A stretch of DNA of 64,000 bases from Actinoplanes sp. L3-i22 (GTDB lineage: Bacteria; Actinomycetota; Actinomycetes; Mycobacteriales; Micromonosporaceae): the NCBI RefSeq assembly GCF_019704555.1, contig NZ_AP024745.1, positions 351,001 to 415,000 on the forward strand, given 5' to 3'. The translations under genes were made by a program, and so were the position numbers. Positions within the stretch are counted from its first letter, which is position 1. Each line of letters opens with the position of its first letter. Under the pieces are notes generated by a model. The model saw nothing but the letters and a program-made list of their open reading frames with translations. It made no database searches and was not told where the DNA came from. This document shows positions 26,651 through 35,461 of this stretch, one piece after another.

Positions 26651-27826
26651 ATGGTTGTTCGCCCGCTTGACCTGCTGGATCTTGACGACCTGCTGAGTGA
26701 CGACGAGCGTGCCGCGCGTGCTCTGGCCCGCCGAGTGGCCGACGATCACATCCGCCCGGATGTGGCCGGCTGGTACGAGAACGGTGATCCACCAATTCGC
26801 GAGATCGCCGTCGAATTGGGCAAGGCCGGATTGTTCGGCATGCAGTTGACCGGGTACGGCCTGTCCGGCGTCTCCACCGTCGCCTACGGCCTGGCCTGCA
26901 TGGAGCTGGAGGCCGCCGACTCCGGCATCCGCTCGCTGGTCTCGGTGCAGGGCTCGCTGGTGATGTACGCGATCTGGCGCTACGGCTCGGACGAGCAGAA
27001 GGACCACTGGCTGCCGCTGCTGGCCGCCGGGCAGTCGATCGGCTGCTTCGGGCTGGCCGAGCCGGACCACGGCTCCGACCCGACCGGGATGTCCACCCTG
27101 GCCCGCCGCGACGGCGACGACTGGGTGCTGGACGGGGTGAAGACCTGGATCCTGAACGCGCCGATCGCCGACGTGGCGATCGTCTGGGCCCGCGCCGAGA
27201 AGGGCATCGCCGGCTTCGTGGTGCCGGCCGGCCGGCCCGGGCTCACCGCCCACGAGTTCGGGCACAACCTGTCGCTGCGCGCGTCGAGCGTCGGCGAGCT
27301 GGTGCTGGACGGGGTGCGACTGCCGGAGAGCGCCCGGCTGCCGGCCGCGCGCAGCCTGATGGCGCCGCTTTCCTGCCTGACCGAGGCGCGGCTGGGCATC
27401 ATCTTCGGGGTGCTCGGCGCGGCCCGGGACTGTCTGGACACGACGCTCGACTACGCGGCCGGGCGGGAGCAGTTCGGCCGGCCGATCAGCGGCTTCCAGC
27501 TGACCCAGGCCAAACTCGCCGACATGGCGCTGGAGCTGCAGAAAGGCTTCCTGCTCGCGCTGCATCTGGGCCGGCTACGGGACGCCGCCGGGAAGCCGCT
27601 GCGGCCGGAGCAGGTCAGCGTGGGGAAGCTGAACAACGTCCGGGAATGCCTGGAGATCGCCCGGCAGTGCCGGACCATCCTCGGTGGCAACGGGATCCGC
27701 GGGGAGCTACCGGTGATGCGGCACGCCAGCAATCTGGAGAGCGTGCTGACCTACGAGGGCACGTCGGAGATCCATCAACTGTCGATTGGTCAGAAATTGA
27801 CGGGATTGAACGCTTTTTCGCGATAG
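26651..27826 (+). CDS. Acyl-CoA dehydrogenase (glutaryl-CoA dehydrogenase-like)
   Basis: 391 residues. FAD/substrate motifs CFGLAEPDHGSDPTGM and GNGIRGELPVMRHASNLESV, and the catalytic Glu in LTYEGTSEIHQL (the position used by glutaryl-CoA dehydrogenase-type enzymes) are present. It oxidises an acyl-CoA to the enoyl-CoA; glutaryl-CoA is the likeliest class, but specificity is uncertain. There is no Shine-Dalgarno; an A/T-rich TAATTT lies five bases before the ATG, compatible with a leaderless start. Confidence 0.85.
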   Translation: MVVRPLDLLDLDDLLSDDERAARALARRVADDHIRPDVAGWYENGDPPIREIAVELGKAGLFGMQLTGYGLSGVSTVAYGLACMELEAADSGIRSLVSVQGSLVMYAIWRYGSDEQKDHWLPLLAAGQSIGCFGLAEPDHGSDPTGMSTLARRDGDDWVLDGVKTWILNAPIADVAIVWARAEKGIAGFVVPAGRPGLTAHEFGHNLSLRASSVGELVLDGVRLPESARLPAARSLMAPLSCLTEARLGIIFGVLGAARDCLDTTLDYAAGREQFGRPISGFQLTQAKLADMALELQKGFLLALHLGRLRDAAGKPLRPEQVSVGKLNNVRECLEIARQCRTILGGNGIRGELPVMRHASNLESVLTYEGTSEIHQLSIGQKLTGLNAFSR

Positions 27827-27872
27827 GAGCGCGCGGTGGGGACTCCGGATGCGAATTGTCGTACCCCCTCCG

Positions 27873-27878
27873 TACCGT
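27873..27878 (+). promoter_or_regulatory. Candidate -10 box TACCGT, leaderless start
   Basis: TACCGT lies seven bases before the ATG at 27886. GAGGT abuts the ATG and is too close to act as a normal ribosome-binding site. Confidence 0.35.
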
Positions 27879-27885
27879 TTGAGGT

Positions 27886-28629
27886 ATGACCCACCCCTCG
27901 GATGCCGAAGAGTCGACGTCGGAGTACCCGGCCGTGCCCGAGGTGGCCGAGCCGGATGCTCCGACCGCTCCGCCGGAGCACCGGCCGAGCTTCTTCGCAC
28001 GGTTGCTGATCTTCGTCTTCGTCGTGTTCGCCCTGATCGTCGCGTCCTGCTTCGGGCTGCGCGCGATGAACGTGCTGCCCTCCTTCGACAACCCGTTCTC
28101 CGACAAGACCGTCGACCGCAGCCAGCCGGTGCTGCTGCAGTCGATGCGCGACCTGCACCGCTACGTCGCCGCCGACGGCACCTTCCAGGTGATCGTCGAC
28201 CTGCAGCAGAACAAGGAGAACATTCCGGACTTCCTGGTGAACCGGCGGATTCTCTTCGTCGGCTCCGGCACGGTGGAGACCTATGTGGACTTCAGTGCCA
28301 TTGCCGGCGACGCGCTGAAGGTCGACAACGAGAAGATGACCATCGAGCTGACCCTGCCGCCGCCGGAGCAGTCCCAGGCGGCGCTGGACATGTCGAAGAG
28401 CTACGTCGTCGAGGAGGACCGCGGCCTGCTGACCAGCATCGGTGACGCGTTCAAGAGCGACACGACCAAACAGCAGCGGGTGTACGAGATGGCCCAGCAG
28501 AAGATCACCGAAGCCGCCAAGTCCAGTGGGCTCGACCAGCGGGCTCAGCAGAACACGCAGGTGATGCTGCAGAGCCTGTTCCTGCGGCTGGGCTACACGT
28601 CGGTGAAGGTCAACTTCACCAACCCCTGA
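27886..28629 (+). CDS. DUF4230 membrane-anchored protein
   Basis: 247 residues: an acidic, Pro-rich N-terminus, one transmembrane helix (about 37-60, LLIFVFVVFALIVASCFGL), then an extracytoplasmic DUF4230 domain (DLQQNKENIPDFLVNRRILFVGSGTVETYVDF). Function of DUF4230 is unknown. The strong hairpin at 28641-28671 ends the transcript. Confidence 0.85.
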   Translation: MTHPSDAEESTSEYPAVPEVAEPDAPTAPPEHRPSFFARLLIFVFVVFALIVASCFGLRAMNVLPSFDNPFSDKTVDRSQPVLLQSMRDLHRYVAADGTFQVIVDLQQNKENIPDFLVNRRILFVGSGTVETYVDFSAIAGDALKVDNEKMTIELTLPPPEQSQAALDMSKSYVVEEDRGLLTSIGDAFKSDTTKQQRVYEMAQQKITEAAKSSGLDQRAQQNTQVMLQSLFLRLGYTSVKVNFTNP

Positions 28630-28640
28630 GACGGGGTGAC

Positions 28641-28671
28641 GCCGCCGCCCTCGGGGGTTAAGGGCGGCGGC
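28641..28671 (+). terminator. Hairpin terminator after DUF4230 gene
   Basis: Perfect 11-bp arms GCCGCCGCCCT and AGGGCGGCGGC with a 9-base loop, 11 bases after the stop codon. No T-run. Confidence 0.75.
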
Positions 28672-29090
28672 GCCGGGAACCGCGCCCCGGGGTGTGGCCG
28701 GGTCACGATTCACGCTTTTCCGTGCGGTGGGCGGCGATGCTGCCCACCGTTTTTTCTGATCTTTCGTGCGCTGCCGATTTCTGGTGCGGCCGGTCGCCGA
28801 AAGTTGGTCGGCGCCCGGCTTGGCGATGGGCCCGGCCGGGGCTTGCCAGCCCGGCTTCCGCCCCGGCCGGGAGACTTGGGCGGTTCGCAGGTGTCCGGTG
28901 TGGGGTGGGTCCTGCGGTTCGGTGTCGCTTATCGGTTATGTGCCCGATTGGCCGGCGGCCTACTCATCAAACTTCGATGTGGATCGCTGTAATTTCTTGC
29001 GAATAGCCGTTTAGGCTGCCGGTGCTGGTGGCGCTCCGGCGCGGTGACCCGCTTCTCGGCGATCCGGCCTGCCTGGGCTGCCCGCCGACC

Positions 29091-29460
29091 AGGTTGGTTG
29101 CCCGCCGGCCTGGTCGCCCGCCGGCCTGGTTGCCTGCTGGCCTGGTTGCCTGCTGGCCTGCTGGCCTGCTTGCCCGGCTGCCCGGATTGGTGGCGGGACT
29201 TCCTGGCTGCCCGGATTGGTGGCGGGACTGCCTGGCTGCCCGGATTGGTGGCGGGACTGCCTGGCTGTCCGGGCTGGGGGCCGTCGGCTCGGACCTGGAA
29301 ACCATGCGGCCACCTGGCTGGAGGTCGCATGGCTGGGCCGCATGGCCTTGGGCGGTTGCTGGCTTGGGCCGCATGGCCTTGGGCGTTGCCGGCTTGGGGC
29401 CGGGCCCGCCGGCTTGGGCCTGGGGCCGCCGGCTTTGGGGCCGGCGGCCGGGCGGGGCCT
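29091..29460. repeat. Minisatellite cluster downstream of the pspC gene
   Basis: Three kinds of tandem repeats lie side by side. Units of 16 bp of the type GCCTGGTTGCCTGCTG run from about 29108 to 29155, partly shortened to 8 bp after that. Three 29-bp units starting CTGCCCGGATTGGTGG occupy 29178-29264, plus a decayed fourth. Two units of about 30 bp starting GGGCCGCATGGCCTTGGGC lie at about 29337-29397, followed by GCCGGCTTGGG words. There are no unique spacers, so this is not CRISPR. The rest of 28672-29090 shows nothing else. Confidence 0.8.
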
Positions 29461-29461
29461 G

Positions 29462-29644
29462 TTATTCGCTGGGCAGGAGGGCCCAGAGGATCAAGTAGGC
29501 GATGAACTGGGGCCCCGGCAGCAGGCAGGACAGGACGAAGATCAGGCGGACCACGCCGGTGGAGAGGCCGAAGCGGCGGGCCAGGCCGGCGCAGACGCCG
29601 CCGATCATGCGGTCGTTGCGGGGGCGGGTGAGGGGGCGGGTCAC
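29462..29644 (-). CDS. PspC domain small membrane protein
   Basis: 60 residues, essentially one PspC domain: RNDRMIGGVCAGLARRFGLS followed by a hydrophobic helix (VVRLIFVLSCLLPGPQFIAYLILWALLP). PspC proteins take part in envelope-stress responses; single-domain versions are common in actinobacteria. The GTG start has AAGGAG nine bases ahead, and a candidate -10 TAACGT lies further upstream on the minus strand. No other psp gene is nearby. Confidence 0.85.
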   Translation of the reverse strand: MTRPLTRPRNDRMIGGVCAGLARRFGLSTGVVRLIFVLSCLLPGPQFIAYLILWALLPSE

Positions 29645-29983
29645 GGTAATCCACTCCTTCAGTGGTGGCCGGGGCGTTCTGCCCCTGGACCACTTCGACG
29701 TTAGGTACGGAGGCTTGATCGTCCCTCATTCCCGAGATGGAGAGCGGCGACCTAGTTCCCGTAGGGGGGACCCGTACCCGGATGCGGCTCGCGGTGAACA
29801 TTCAGCTCGGCTTGCGGGGCCTCCTGGCTGCGGACTCGTGGAGGCGGCTTTACGGCGTACATCGCAATCGGGGTTTTGTTGTTGAACCGCCCCCGCATCG
29901 GACTTCGCGCCGCGGCCGGTGCGGAACTGATCGGAAGCGGGCTTTTCGGCGGGCGCGGGGCCGTCGGGAAGAGCGGCCGGCGT

Positions 29984-30073
29984 GGGGTGGCTCCGGGGCT
30001 GCGGGATGGGGTCGCGGGGTGGGCTCCGGGGCCTGCGGGATGGGGCCGCGGGGTGGGCTGCGGGGTGGGCTGC
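29984..30073. repeat. GGGGTGGGCT minisatellite
   Basis: Two units of 32 and 34 bp (GGGGTGG-CTCCGGGG...GCGGGATGGGG type) at 29984-30049 are followed by two 12-bp units GGGGTGGGCTGC (30050-30073). They lie in the 629-bp gap between pspC and the ABC ATPase gene. That gap otherwise holds only the pspC promoter region and, after 30110, an A/T-richer stretch that probably contains the ABC promoter. Confidence 0.7.
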
Positions 30074-30273
30074 GGCGAGAGGTGGGCGGATTGTCGTTTG
30101 TTGCTGGGAACGTGCACAGAAACCCGCCCAAGTTCTGATCTCCGTAATCGATTGATCACTATCTGCGAATGGCACGTTCGCCCGATGGCAAAGCATCGAC
30201 ACCACTCGCAAAGTCATTACCCGATCGCCGACCGTCGTGGGATCGGGATCACAGTCGATGGGGGAGGTTGGCG

Positions 30274-31569
30274 GTGTCCACCGTCGCGCTCAAGGACGTC
30301 ACCAAAATTTGGCCAGATGGCACACTCGCCGTTGACCATGTGTCGCTGGATGTCAAGGACGGCGAGTTCATGGTCCTGCTCGGCCCCTCGGGCTGTGGGA
30401 AGTCGACCGTGCTCCGCATGATCGCCGGGCTGGAGGACCCCTCCGGGGGCGACATTCTCCTGAACGGCGAGCCGGTGCTCGAGATGCCGCCGCGCGACCG
30501 CAGCATCGCCATGGTGTTTCAGGACTTTGCGCTCTATCCGCACATGACCGTGGCCGACAACATCGGTTTCCCGCTGAAACTCTCCGGCATCGAGCCGGGA
30601 CCGCGGTCGGACCGGGTCGGCACGGTGGCCGGCGCGCTCGGCATCGGCGAGGTGCTCGGGCGGCGGCCCAGCCAGCTCTCCGGCGGGCAGCGCCAGCGGG
30701 TCGCGATGGGCCGGGCGATGGTCCGCCGCCCCGGCCTGTTCCTGATGGACGAGCCGCTCTCCAACCTGGACAGCGGGCTGCGCGCCGAGTTGCGCGCGGA
30801 GATCACCAGCATGACCCGTGAGCTCGGCGTCACGACCATGTACGTGACGCACGACCAGGCCGAGGCGCTGACCATGGCGGACCGGGTGGCGATCATGCGG
30901 CGCGGGGTGCTGCAGGACCTGGGCACGCCGACCGAGGTCTACCGGCGTCCGGCCACGCTCTACGTCGCGGCGTTCCTCGGCTCGCCGCGGATGAACCTGC
31001 TGGAGGCGCAGGTCTACGTGCACCTGGACCGGTACGTCGCGCTGAACTTCGGTGAGCAGAACCTGTATCTGGCCTGGTCCGACCCGCGGTCGCGGGCGGT
31101 GGCGCGATACCACGGCGAGCGGATCGTGGTCGGCGTGCGGGCCGAGGCGCTCACCCCGGTCACGCCGGACACCGCCGGGGCGGTCCTGCACGGGCGGATC
31201 CGGTACCTCGAGCACCACGGCCACGAGTCGCTGGCCTACCTGGACATCGGGGCGACCGCGATCGTGGTGGACGAGATCGGCGGGACGGTGCCCGAGCAGA
31301 ACGGCTCCGGCGGCACGCTGAAGCGGCTCGGCGGGGCGCTGCAGCGTCTCACCAAGGGCGCGCCGGCCGCGGCGCCGGAGAGCAAGGGCGCGCCGGTGAG
31401 CCTGCTGAACGACCCGGGCCGGCACCACCGGAAGGCGGCCGAGCTGTCGGTGCGGCTGGCGCCGTACCCGGCGGTCAATCCCGGACATCCGCTGACCGTG
31501 TCGGTGGCGATGGACGCGGTGCACTTCTTCGACGAGCGTGGCGACCGGATCGATGTGGGCTGGCGCTGA
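30274..31569 (+). CDS. Sugar ABC transporter ATP-binding protein (MsmK/UgpC type)
   Basis: 431 residues. Walker A GPSGCGKST, signature LSGGQRQR, Walker B GLFLMDEPLSNLD and the H-loop THDQAEAL are intact, followed by an OB-type regulatory domain. Such ATPases power several carbohydrate importers. About 60 residues rich in Gly/Ala/Lys (near 31290-31430) interrupt the C-terminal domain compared with typical MsmK. The GTG at 30274 has GGGGGAGG ahead. No permease or binding protein is encoded nearby, so it may serve distant transporters, as known for MsmK-like ATPases. GH65 and pgmB lie downstream on the same strand. Confidence 0.9.
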   Translation: MSTVALKDVTKIWPDGTLAVDHVSLDVKDGEFMVLLGPSGCGKSTVLRMIAGLEDPSGGDILLNGEPVLEMPPRDRSIAMVFQDFALYPHMTVADNIGFPLKLSGIEPGPRSDRVGTVAGALGIGEVLGRRPSQLSGGQRQRVAMGRAMVRRPGLFLMDEPLSNLDSGLRAELRAEITSMTRELGVTTMYVTHDQAEALTMADRVAIMRRGVLQDLGTPTEVYRRPATLYVAAFLGSPRMNLLEAQVYVHLDRYVALNFGEQNLYLAWSDPRSRAVARYHGERIVVGVRAEALTPVTPDTAGAVLHGRIRYLEHHGHESLAYLDIGATAIVVDEIGGTVPEQNGSGGTLKRLGGALQRLTKGAPAAAPESKGAPVSLLNDPGRHHRKAAELSVRLAPYPAVNPGHPLTVSVAMDAVHFFDERGDRIDVGWR

Positions 31570-31611
31570 CCAAGGCGGCGCTGACCGACGGGCGCCGAGT
31601 GAGGGGGAACG

Positions 31612-32169
31612 GTGAATTCGGATCGCCACTTCCGGGCGGGATCGTGGATGCCTCCTGCCACCGGGCGGCCACAGCGCGTAGGCTGCACGACGGTGGAGGA
31701 CAGGATCGGCCAAACCGTGCGTTCGGCTCCCAGCGGGGAGCCGAGGGCCGATGCCGCCCCGCCACGGTCCGCCTCCTCGGTCCTGCTGGACCGGACGTTC
31801 GGGGATGCCGACATCACCGTGCTGCGGCACGAGGTGACCCGCCTGCTGCCGGCGGTCGGCGTGGCCGGCGATCGCCTCTCCGGGTACGTGCTGGCGATCA
31901 ACGAAGTGATCACCAACGTCGTGCTGCACGCCGGCGGGCACGGCCGGATCGTGCTGCGGGTCGAGTCCGGCTCGGTCTGGTGCGTGGTCACCGACGCGGG
32001 CCCGGGCATCCCGGACGGTCATCAGGACAGCCACCTCCTCCCCGGTACGGAGGAGATCGGCGGCCGTGGGTTGTGGCTGGCGCACCAACTGTGCGACGAG
32101 GTGACCACGGCGACCGGGCCGATCGGCACGTCGATAGGGCTCCGAATTGATCTTGGTGGGTTGAGCTGA
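31612..32169 (+). CDS. RsbW/anti-sigma-type ATP-binding protein
   Basis: 185 residues. A GHKL ATPase domain fills about 50-180: N-box INEVITNVVLHAGG, G1 box DAGPGIP, and G2 box GRGLWLAHQLCD. There is no histidine phosphorylation site, so this is a stand-alone serine kinase/anti-sigma-like regulator of the kind abundant in actinobacteria. The GTG at 31612 follows a G-rich site; a GTG at 31693 is a possible later start that would drop a non-conserved leader. The partner sigma factor or antagonist is not visible. Confidence 0.8.
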   Translation: MNSDRHFRAGSWMPPATGRPQRVGCTTVEDRIGQTVRSAPSGEPRADAAPPRSASSVLLDRTFGDADITVLRHEVTRLLPAVGVAGDRLSGYVLAINEVITNVVLHAGGHGRIVLRVESGSVWCVVTDAGPGIPDGHQDSHLLPGTEEIGGRGLWLAHQLCDEVTTATGPIGTSIGLRIDLGGLS

Positions 32170-32255
32170 AAGCTGAAACAGCAGCTTGAACGGCTTATGA
32201 AACACCCAGGAAATGTGAAGGAGCCCTTCGCCTCTCGTCGTGCGACGGGTGCGAC

Positions 32256-32261
32256 TACATT
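32256..32261 (+). promoter_or_regulatory. Candidate -10 box TACATT for pgmB, leaderless start
   Basis: TACATT lies six bases before the GTG at 32268 with no Shine-Dalgarno. This would start the pgmB-GH65 transcript at the initiation codon. Confidence 0.4.
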
Positions 32262-32267
32262 GGGCGC

Positions 32268-33008
32268 GTGCTCGGACTTCCTTCCCAGGTGACCGCTTGC
32301 CTTTTCGATCTTGACGGGGTGCTGACTGACACCGCCCTTGTGCACAGTGCCGCGTGGAAACAAACGTTCGACACGTTCCTCCGGTCGTGGTCGGAGCGGC
32401 ATGATCAACCGTTTGTGCCGTTCGATTCCGGGGTCGACTATCACCGATACGTCGACGGCCGGCAGCGGGCCGACGGCGTCCGTACGTTCCTCGCCTCCCG
32501 GGACATCACCCTGCCCGAGGGCACGCCCGACGACGGTCCCGACCAGGACACCGTCAACGGCGTCGGCAACCGTAAGAACCTGCTCGTGCTCCAGAAGATC
32601 AAGGAAGGCGCCGTCCAGGTCTACCCCGGCTCGGTGGAGTACCTGAAGGCCGCCAAGGCCGCCGGCCTGCGCCGCGCGGTCGTGTCGGCGAGCGCCAACT
32701 GCAAAGACGTGCTCGAGGCGGCCGGCATCGCCGACCTCCTGGAGGTCCGGGTGGACGGGGTGGTCGCGCGCGAGCTGGGCCTGCCCGGCAAGCCGAAGCC
32801 GGACACCTTCCTGCACGGCGCGAAGCTCCTCGGCCTTCCGCCGGAGAGCTGCGCGGTCTACGAGGACGCCCAGGCGGGCGTGGCCGCGGGCCGGGCCGGC
32901 GGGTTCGGCCTGGTGATCGGCGTGGACCGGGTGGGCCAGGCCGACGCGCTGCGGGAGAACGGCGCCGACGTCGTTGTCACTGATCTTTCCGAACTGATCA
33001 ATCTCTAA
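32268..33008 (+). CDS. pgmB: Beta-phosphoglucomutase (HAD family)
   Basis: 246 residues. Motif I is FDLDGVLTDTA (nucleophile Asp14, acid Asp16), the cap contains the region NGVGNRKN used by beta-PGMs, motif II Ser is in AVVSASANCKDVL, and motif IV is in VYEDAQAGVAAG. It converts beta-glucose-1-phosphate to glucose-6-phosphate. The gene lies 14 bp before the GH65 phosphorylase, whose product is beta-glucose-1-phosphate, so the two form a disaccharide phosphorolysis pathway. Confidence 0.9.
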   Translation: MLGLPSQVTACLFDLDGVLTDTALVHSAAWKQTFDTFLRSWSERHDQPFVPFDSGVDYHRYVDGRQRADGVRTFLASRDITLPEGTPDDGPDQDTVNGVGNRKNLLVLQKIKEGAVQVYPGSVEYLKAAKAAGLRRAVVSASANCKDVLEAAGIADLLEVRVDGVVARELGLPGKPKPDTFLHGAKLLGLPPESCAVYEDAQAGVAAGRAGGFGLVIGVDRVGQADALRENGADVVVTDLSELINL

Positions 33009-33022
33009 GAAGAGGCACGACC

Positions 33023-35392
33023 GTGATCCGTGAACGGGCCTACCCCGTCGACCCCTGGCACATCCGGGAGACCCGGCTGGACCTGGACCTGCTGGCCCAG
33101 TCCGAGTCGGTGTTCGCTCTCTCGAACGGCCATATCGGGATACGCGGAAATCTGGACGAGGGCGAGCCGCACGGCCTGCCCGGGACCTATCTGAACTCGT
33201 TCTACGAGCTGCGGCCGCTGCCGCACGCCGAGGGTGGGTACGGATTCCCCGAGTCGGGCCAGACCATGGTCAACGTGACCAACGCGAAGCTGATGCGCCT
33301 GCTGGTCGACGACGAGCCGTTCGACGTCCGCTACGGCGAGCTCCGCTCGCACGAGCGGGTGCTCGACATGCGGGCCGGCACGCTGGAGCGGACCGTGGAG
33401 TGGGTCTCCCCGTCCGGGCAGGGCGTGCGGCTGCGCACGGTGCGCCTGGTCTCGTTCACCCAGCGGGCCGTGGTCGGCATGCTCTACGAGGTCGAGCCGC
33501 TGGACGGCGCGGCCCGGCTGATCCTGCAGTCCGAGCTGGTGGCGAACGAGCAGCTGCCGCCGAGCAGCAAGGACCCGCGGGTGGCGGCCGTGCTGGCCCA
33601 GCCGCTGCAGGCCGAGGAGATGCTGGAGCAGCGCTCCGGCGGCCTGCTGGTGCACCGCACCAAGGTCAGTGACCTGCGGATGGCCGCGGCCATGGAGCAC
33701 CTGGTGGAGACGCCGGGCCGGCACGCGATCACCACCGAGGGGCACGGCGACTGGCTGCGTACCACGGTGGCCTGCCGCCTGGAGCCGGGGCAGAAGCTGC
33801 GCGTGGTCAAGCTGGCGGCCTACGGCTGGTCCAGCGTCCGCTCGCTGCCGGGCCTGCGGGACCAGGTCGGCGCGGCGCTGGCCAGCGCCCGCCTGGACGG
33901 CTGGGACGGCCTGGTCCAGCAGCAGCGGGAGTACCTGGACGCGTTCTGGGACCACTCCGACGTCCGCGTCGAGGGCGACCCGGAGGTGCAGCAGGCGGTC
34001 CGGTTCGGCCTGTTCCACACGCTGCAGGCCGGCGCCCGGGCGGAGAAGCGCCCGATCGGCTCCAAGGGCCTGACCGGGCCGGGGTACGACGGCCACACGT
34101 TCTGGGACGCCGAGACGTTCGTGCTCCCGGCGCTCACCTACACCCAGCCCTCGGCGGCGGCGGACGTGCTGCGCTGGCGGCACTCGACGCTCGACCTGGC
34201 CCGGGAGCGCGCCCAGACGCTGGGGCTGCAGGGCGCCGCGTTCCCGTGGCGGACCATCCGTGGCCAGGAGTGCTCCGGGTACTGGCCGGCCGGCACCGCG
34301 GGCTTCCACATCGCCGCGGACATCGCCGACGCGGTCCGGCGGTACGTGCAGGCCACCGGCGACCTCGACTTCGAGCGTGAGGTCGGCCTGGAGCTGCTGG
34401 TGGAGACGGCGCGGCTGTGGCGCTCGCTGGGTCATCACGACCGGCACGGGCGGTTCCACATCGACGGCGTCACCGGGCCGGACGAGTACACCGCGATCGT
34501 GAACGACAACATCTACACGAACCTGATGGCGCAGCAGAACTTCATGACCGCGGTGGACGCCTGCAAGCGGCACCCGGACCTGGCGCGCCGGTTCGGGGTC
34601 GACGACGAGGAGGCGGCCTCCTGGCGGGACGCGGCGGCGGCCGTGCACATCCCGTACGACAAGGAGCTCGGCGTCCATCAGCAGTGCGAGGGCTTCACCC
34701 GGCTCCAGGAGTGGGACTTCGAGAACACCCCGCCGGAGGGTTACCCGCTGCTGCTGAACTACCCGTACTTCGATCTGTACCGCAAGCAGGTGGTCAAGCA
34801 GGCCGACCTGGTGATGGCGATGTACATCCGCGGTGACGCGTTCACCCCGGAGGAGAAGGTCCGGAACTTCGCGTACTACGACGCGCGGACCGTCCGGGAC
34901 TCGTCGCTCTCCGCCTGCATCCAGGCCGTGATGGCGGCCGAGACCGGGCACCTCGAGCTGGCCCACGACTATCTGGGCGAGGCCGCCCTGATGGACCTGC
35001 ACGACCTGCACCAGAACGCGCGGGACGGCGTGCACGTGGCGTCGCTGGCCGGCTCGTGGATCGCGCTGGTCGCCGGCCTGGGCGGGATGCGGGACTTCAA
35101 CGGCCAGCTGTCGTTCGCGCCGCGGCTGCCCAGCCGGATCAACAACCTGGACTTCTCGCTGCTCTGGCACGGCCTGCGCCTGCGGGTCAACGTCACCGCC
35201 GACGAGGTGACCTACTCCCTGCGCAACGGGGGCGGCTCGGCGCGGCTCACCCTGCTGCACCACGGCAAGGAGATCGAGGTCACCCAGGTGCGCCCGGTGT
35301 CCATGTCGATCCCGTCGGCCGGCCCGGTGGGCCCGGCGCCGACCCAGCCGGCCGGCCGCGCGCCGGTGCGGCGGGCCACGCCGCACCACTGA
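33023..35392 (+). CDS. GH65 disaccharide phosphorylase (maltose/trehalose/kojibiose type)
   Basis: 789 residues, full-length family 65: N-terminal beta-sandwich (about 1-270), (alpha/alpha)6 barrel and C-terminal beta domain. The catalytic acid is Glu488 in GVTGPDEYTAIVND; the phosphate-binding region KQVVKQADLVMAMY and the substrate loop RGQECSGYWPAGT are present. It splits an alpha-linked glucose disaccharide with phosphate to glucose and beta-glucose-1-phosphate. Which disaccharide cannot be decided by eye. The C-terminus has an added Pro-rich tail. Ends at a strong rho-independent terminator. Confidence 0.9.
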   Translation: MIRERAYPVDPWHIRETRLDLDLLAQSESVFALSNGHIGIRGNLDEGEPHGLPGTYLNSFYELRPLPHAEGGYGFPESGQTMVNVTNAKLMRLLVDDEPFDVRYGELRSHERVLDMRAGTLERTVEWVSPSGQGVRLRTVRLVSFTQRAVVGMLYEVEPLDGAARLILQSELVANEQLPPSSKDPRVAAVLAQPLQAEEMLEQRSGGLLVHRTKVSDLRMAAAMEHLVETPGRHAITTEGHGDWLRTTVACRLEPGQKLRVVKLAAYGWSSVRSLPGLRDQVGAALASARLDGWDGLVQQQREYLDAFWDHSDVRVEGDPEVQQAVRFGLFHTLQAGARAEKRPIGSKGLTGPGYDGHTFWDAETFVLPALTYTQPSAAADVLRWRHSTLDLARERAQTLGLQGAAFPWRTIRGQECSGYWPAGTAGFHIAADIADAVRRYVQATGDLDFEREVGLELLVETARLWRSLGHHDRHGRFHIDGVTGPDEYTAIVNDNIYTNLMAQQNFMTAVDACKRHPDLARRFGVDDEEAASWRDAAAAVHIPYDKELGVHQQCEGFTRLQEWDFENTPPEGYPLLLNYPYFDLYRKQVVKQADLVMAMYIRGDAFTPEEKVRNFAYYDARTVRDSSLSACIQAVMAAETGHLELAHDYLGEAALMDLHDLHQNARDGVHVASLAGSWIALVAGLGGMRDFNGQLSFAPRLPSRINNLDFSLLWHGLRLRVNVTADEVTYSLRNGGGSARLTLLHHGKEIEVTQVRPVSMSIPSAGPVGPAPTQPAGRAPVRRATPHH

Positions 35393-35410
35393 TTCTCCGG
35401 TATCAACGAG

Positions 35411-35445
35411 AAAGCCCCCGGTCCGCGAAGGACCGGGGGCTTTTT
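35411..35445. terminator. Rho-independent terminator, bidirectional
   Basis: AAAGCCCCCGGTCC and GGACCGGGGGCTTT form a 14-bp stem with loop GCGAA, with T5 on the right and A-run on the left. It lies between GH65 and the convergent secreted-protein gene and can serve both. Confidence 0.9.
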
Positions 35446-35461
35446 CATGTTCGGTGCGGCG

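Noticed and set aside
29178..29264. Possible CRISPR array (29-bp repeated units)
   Set aside because: Units are directly tandem with no spacers, and they belong to a wider minisatellite cluster.
28929..29801. Long open frames on both strands across the minisatellites
   Set aside because: They are Pro/Gln/Arg- or Trp/Gly-rich products of tandem repeats, overlap each other and the pspC gene, and lack ribosome-binding sites.
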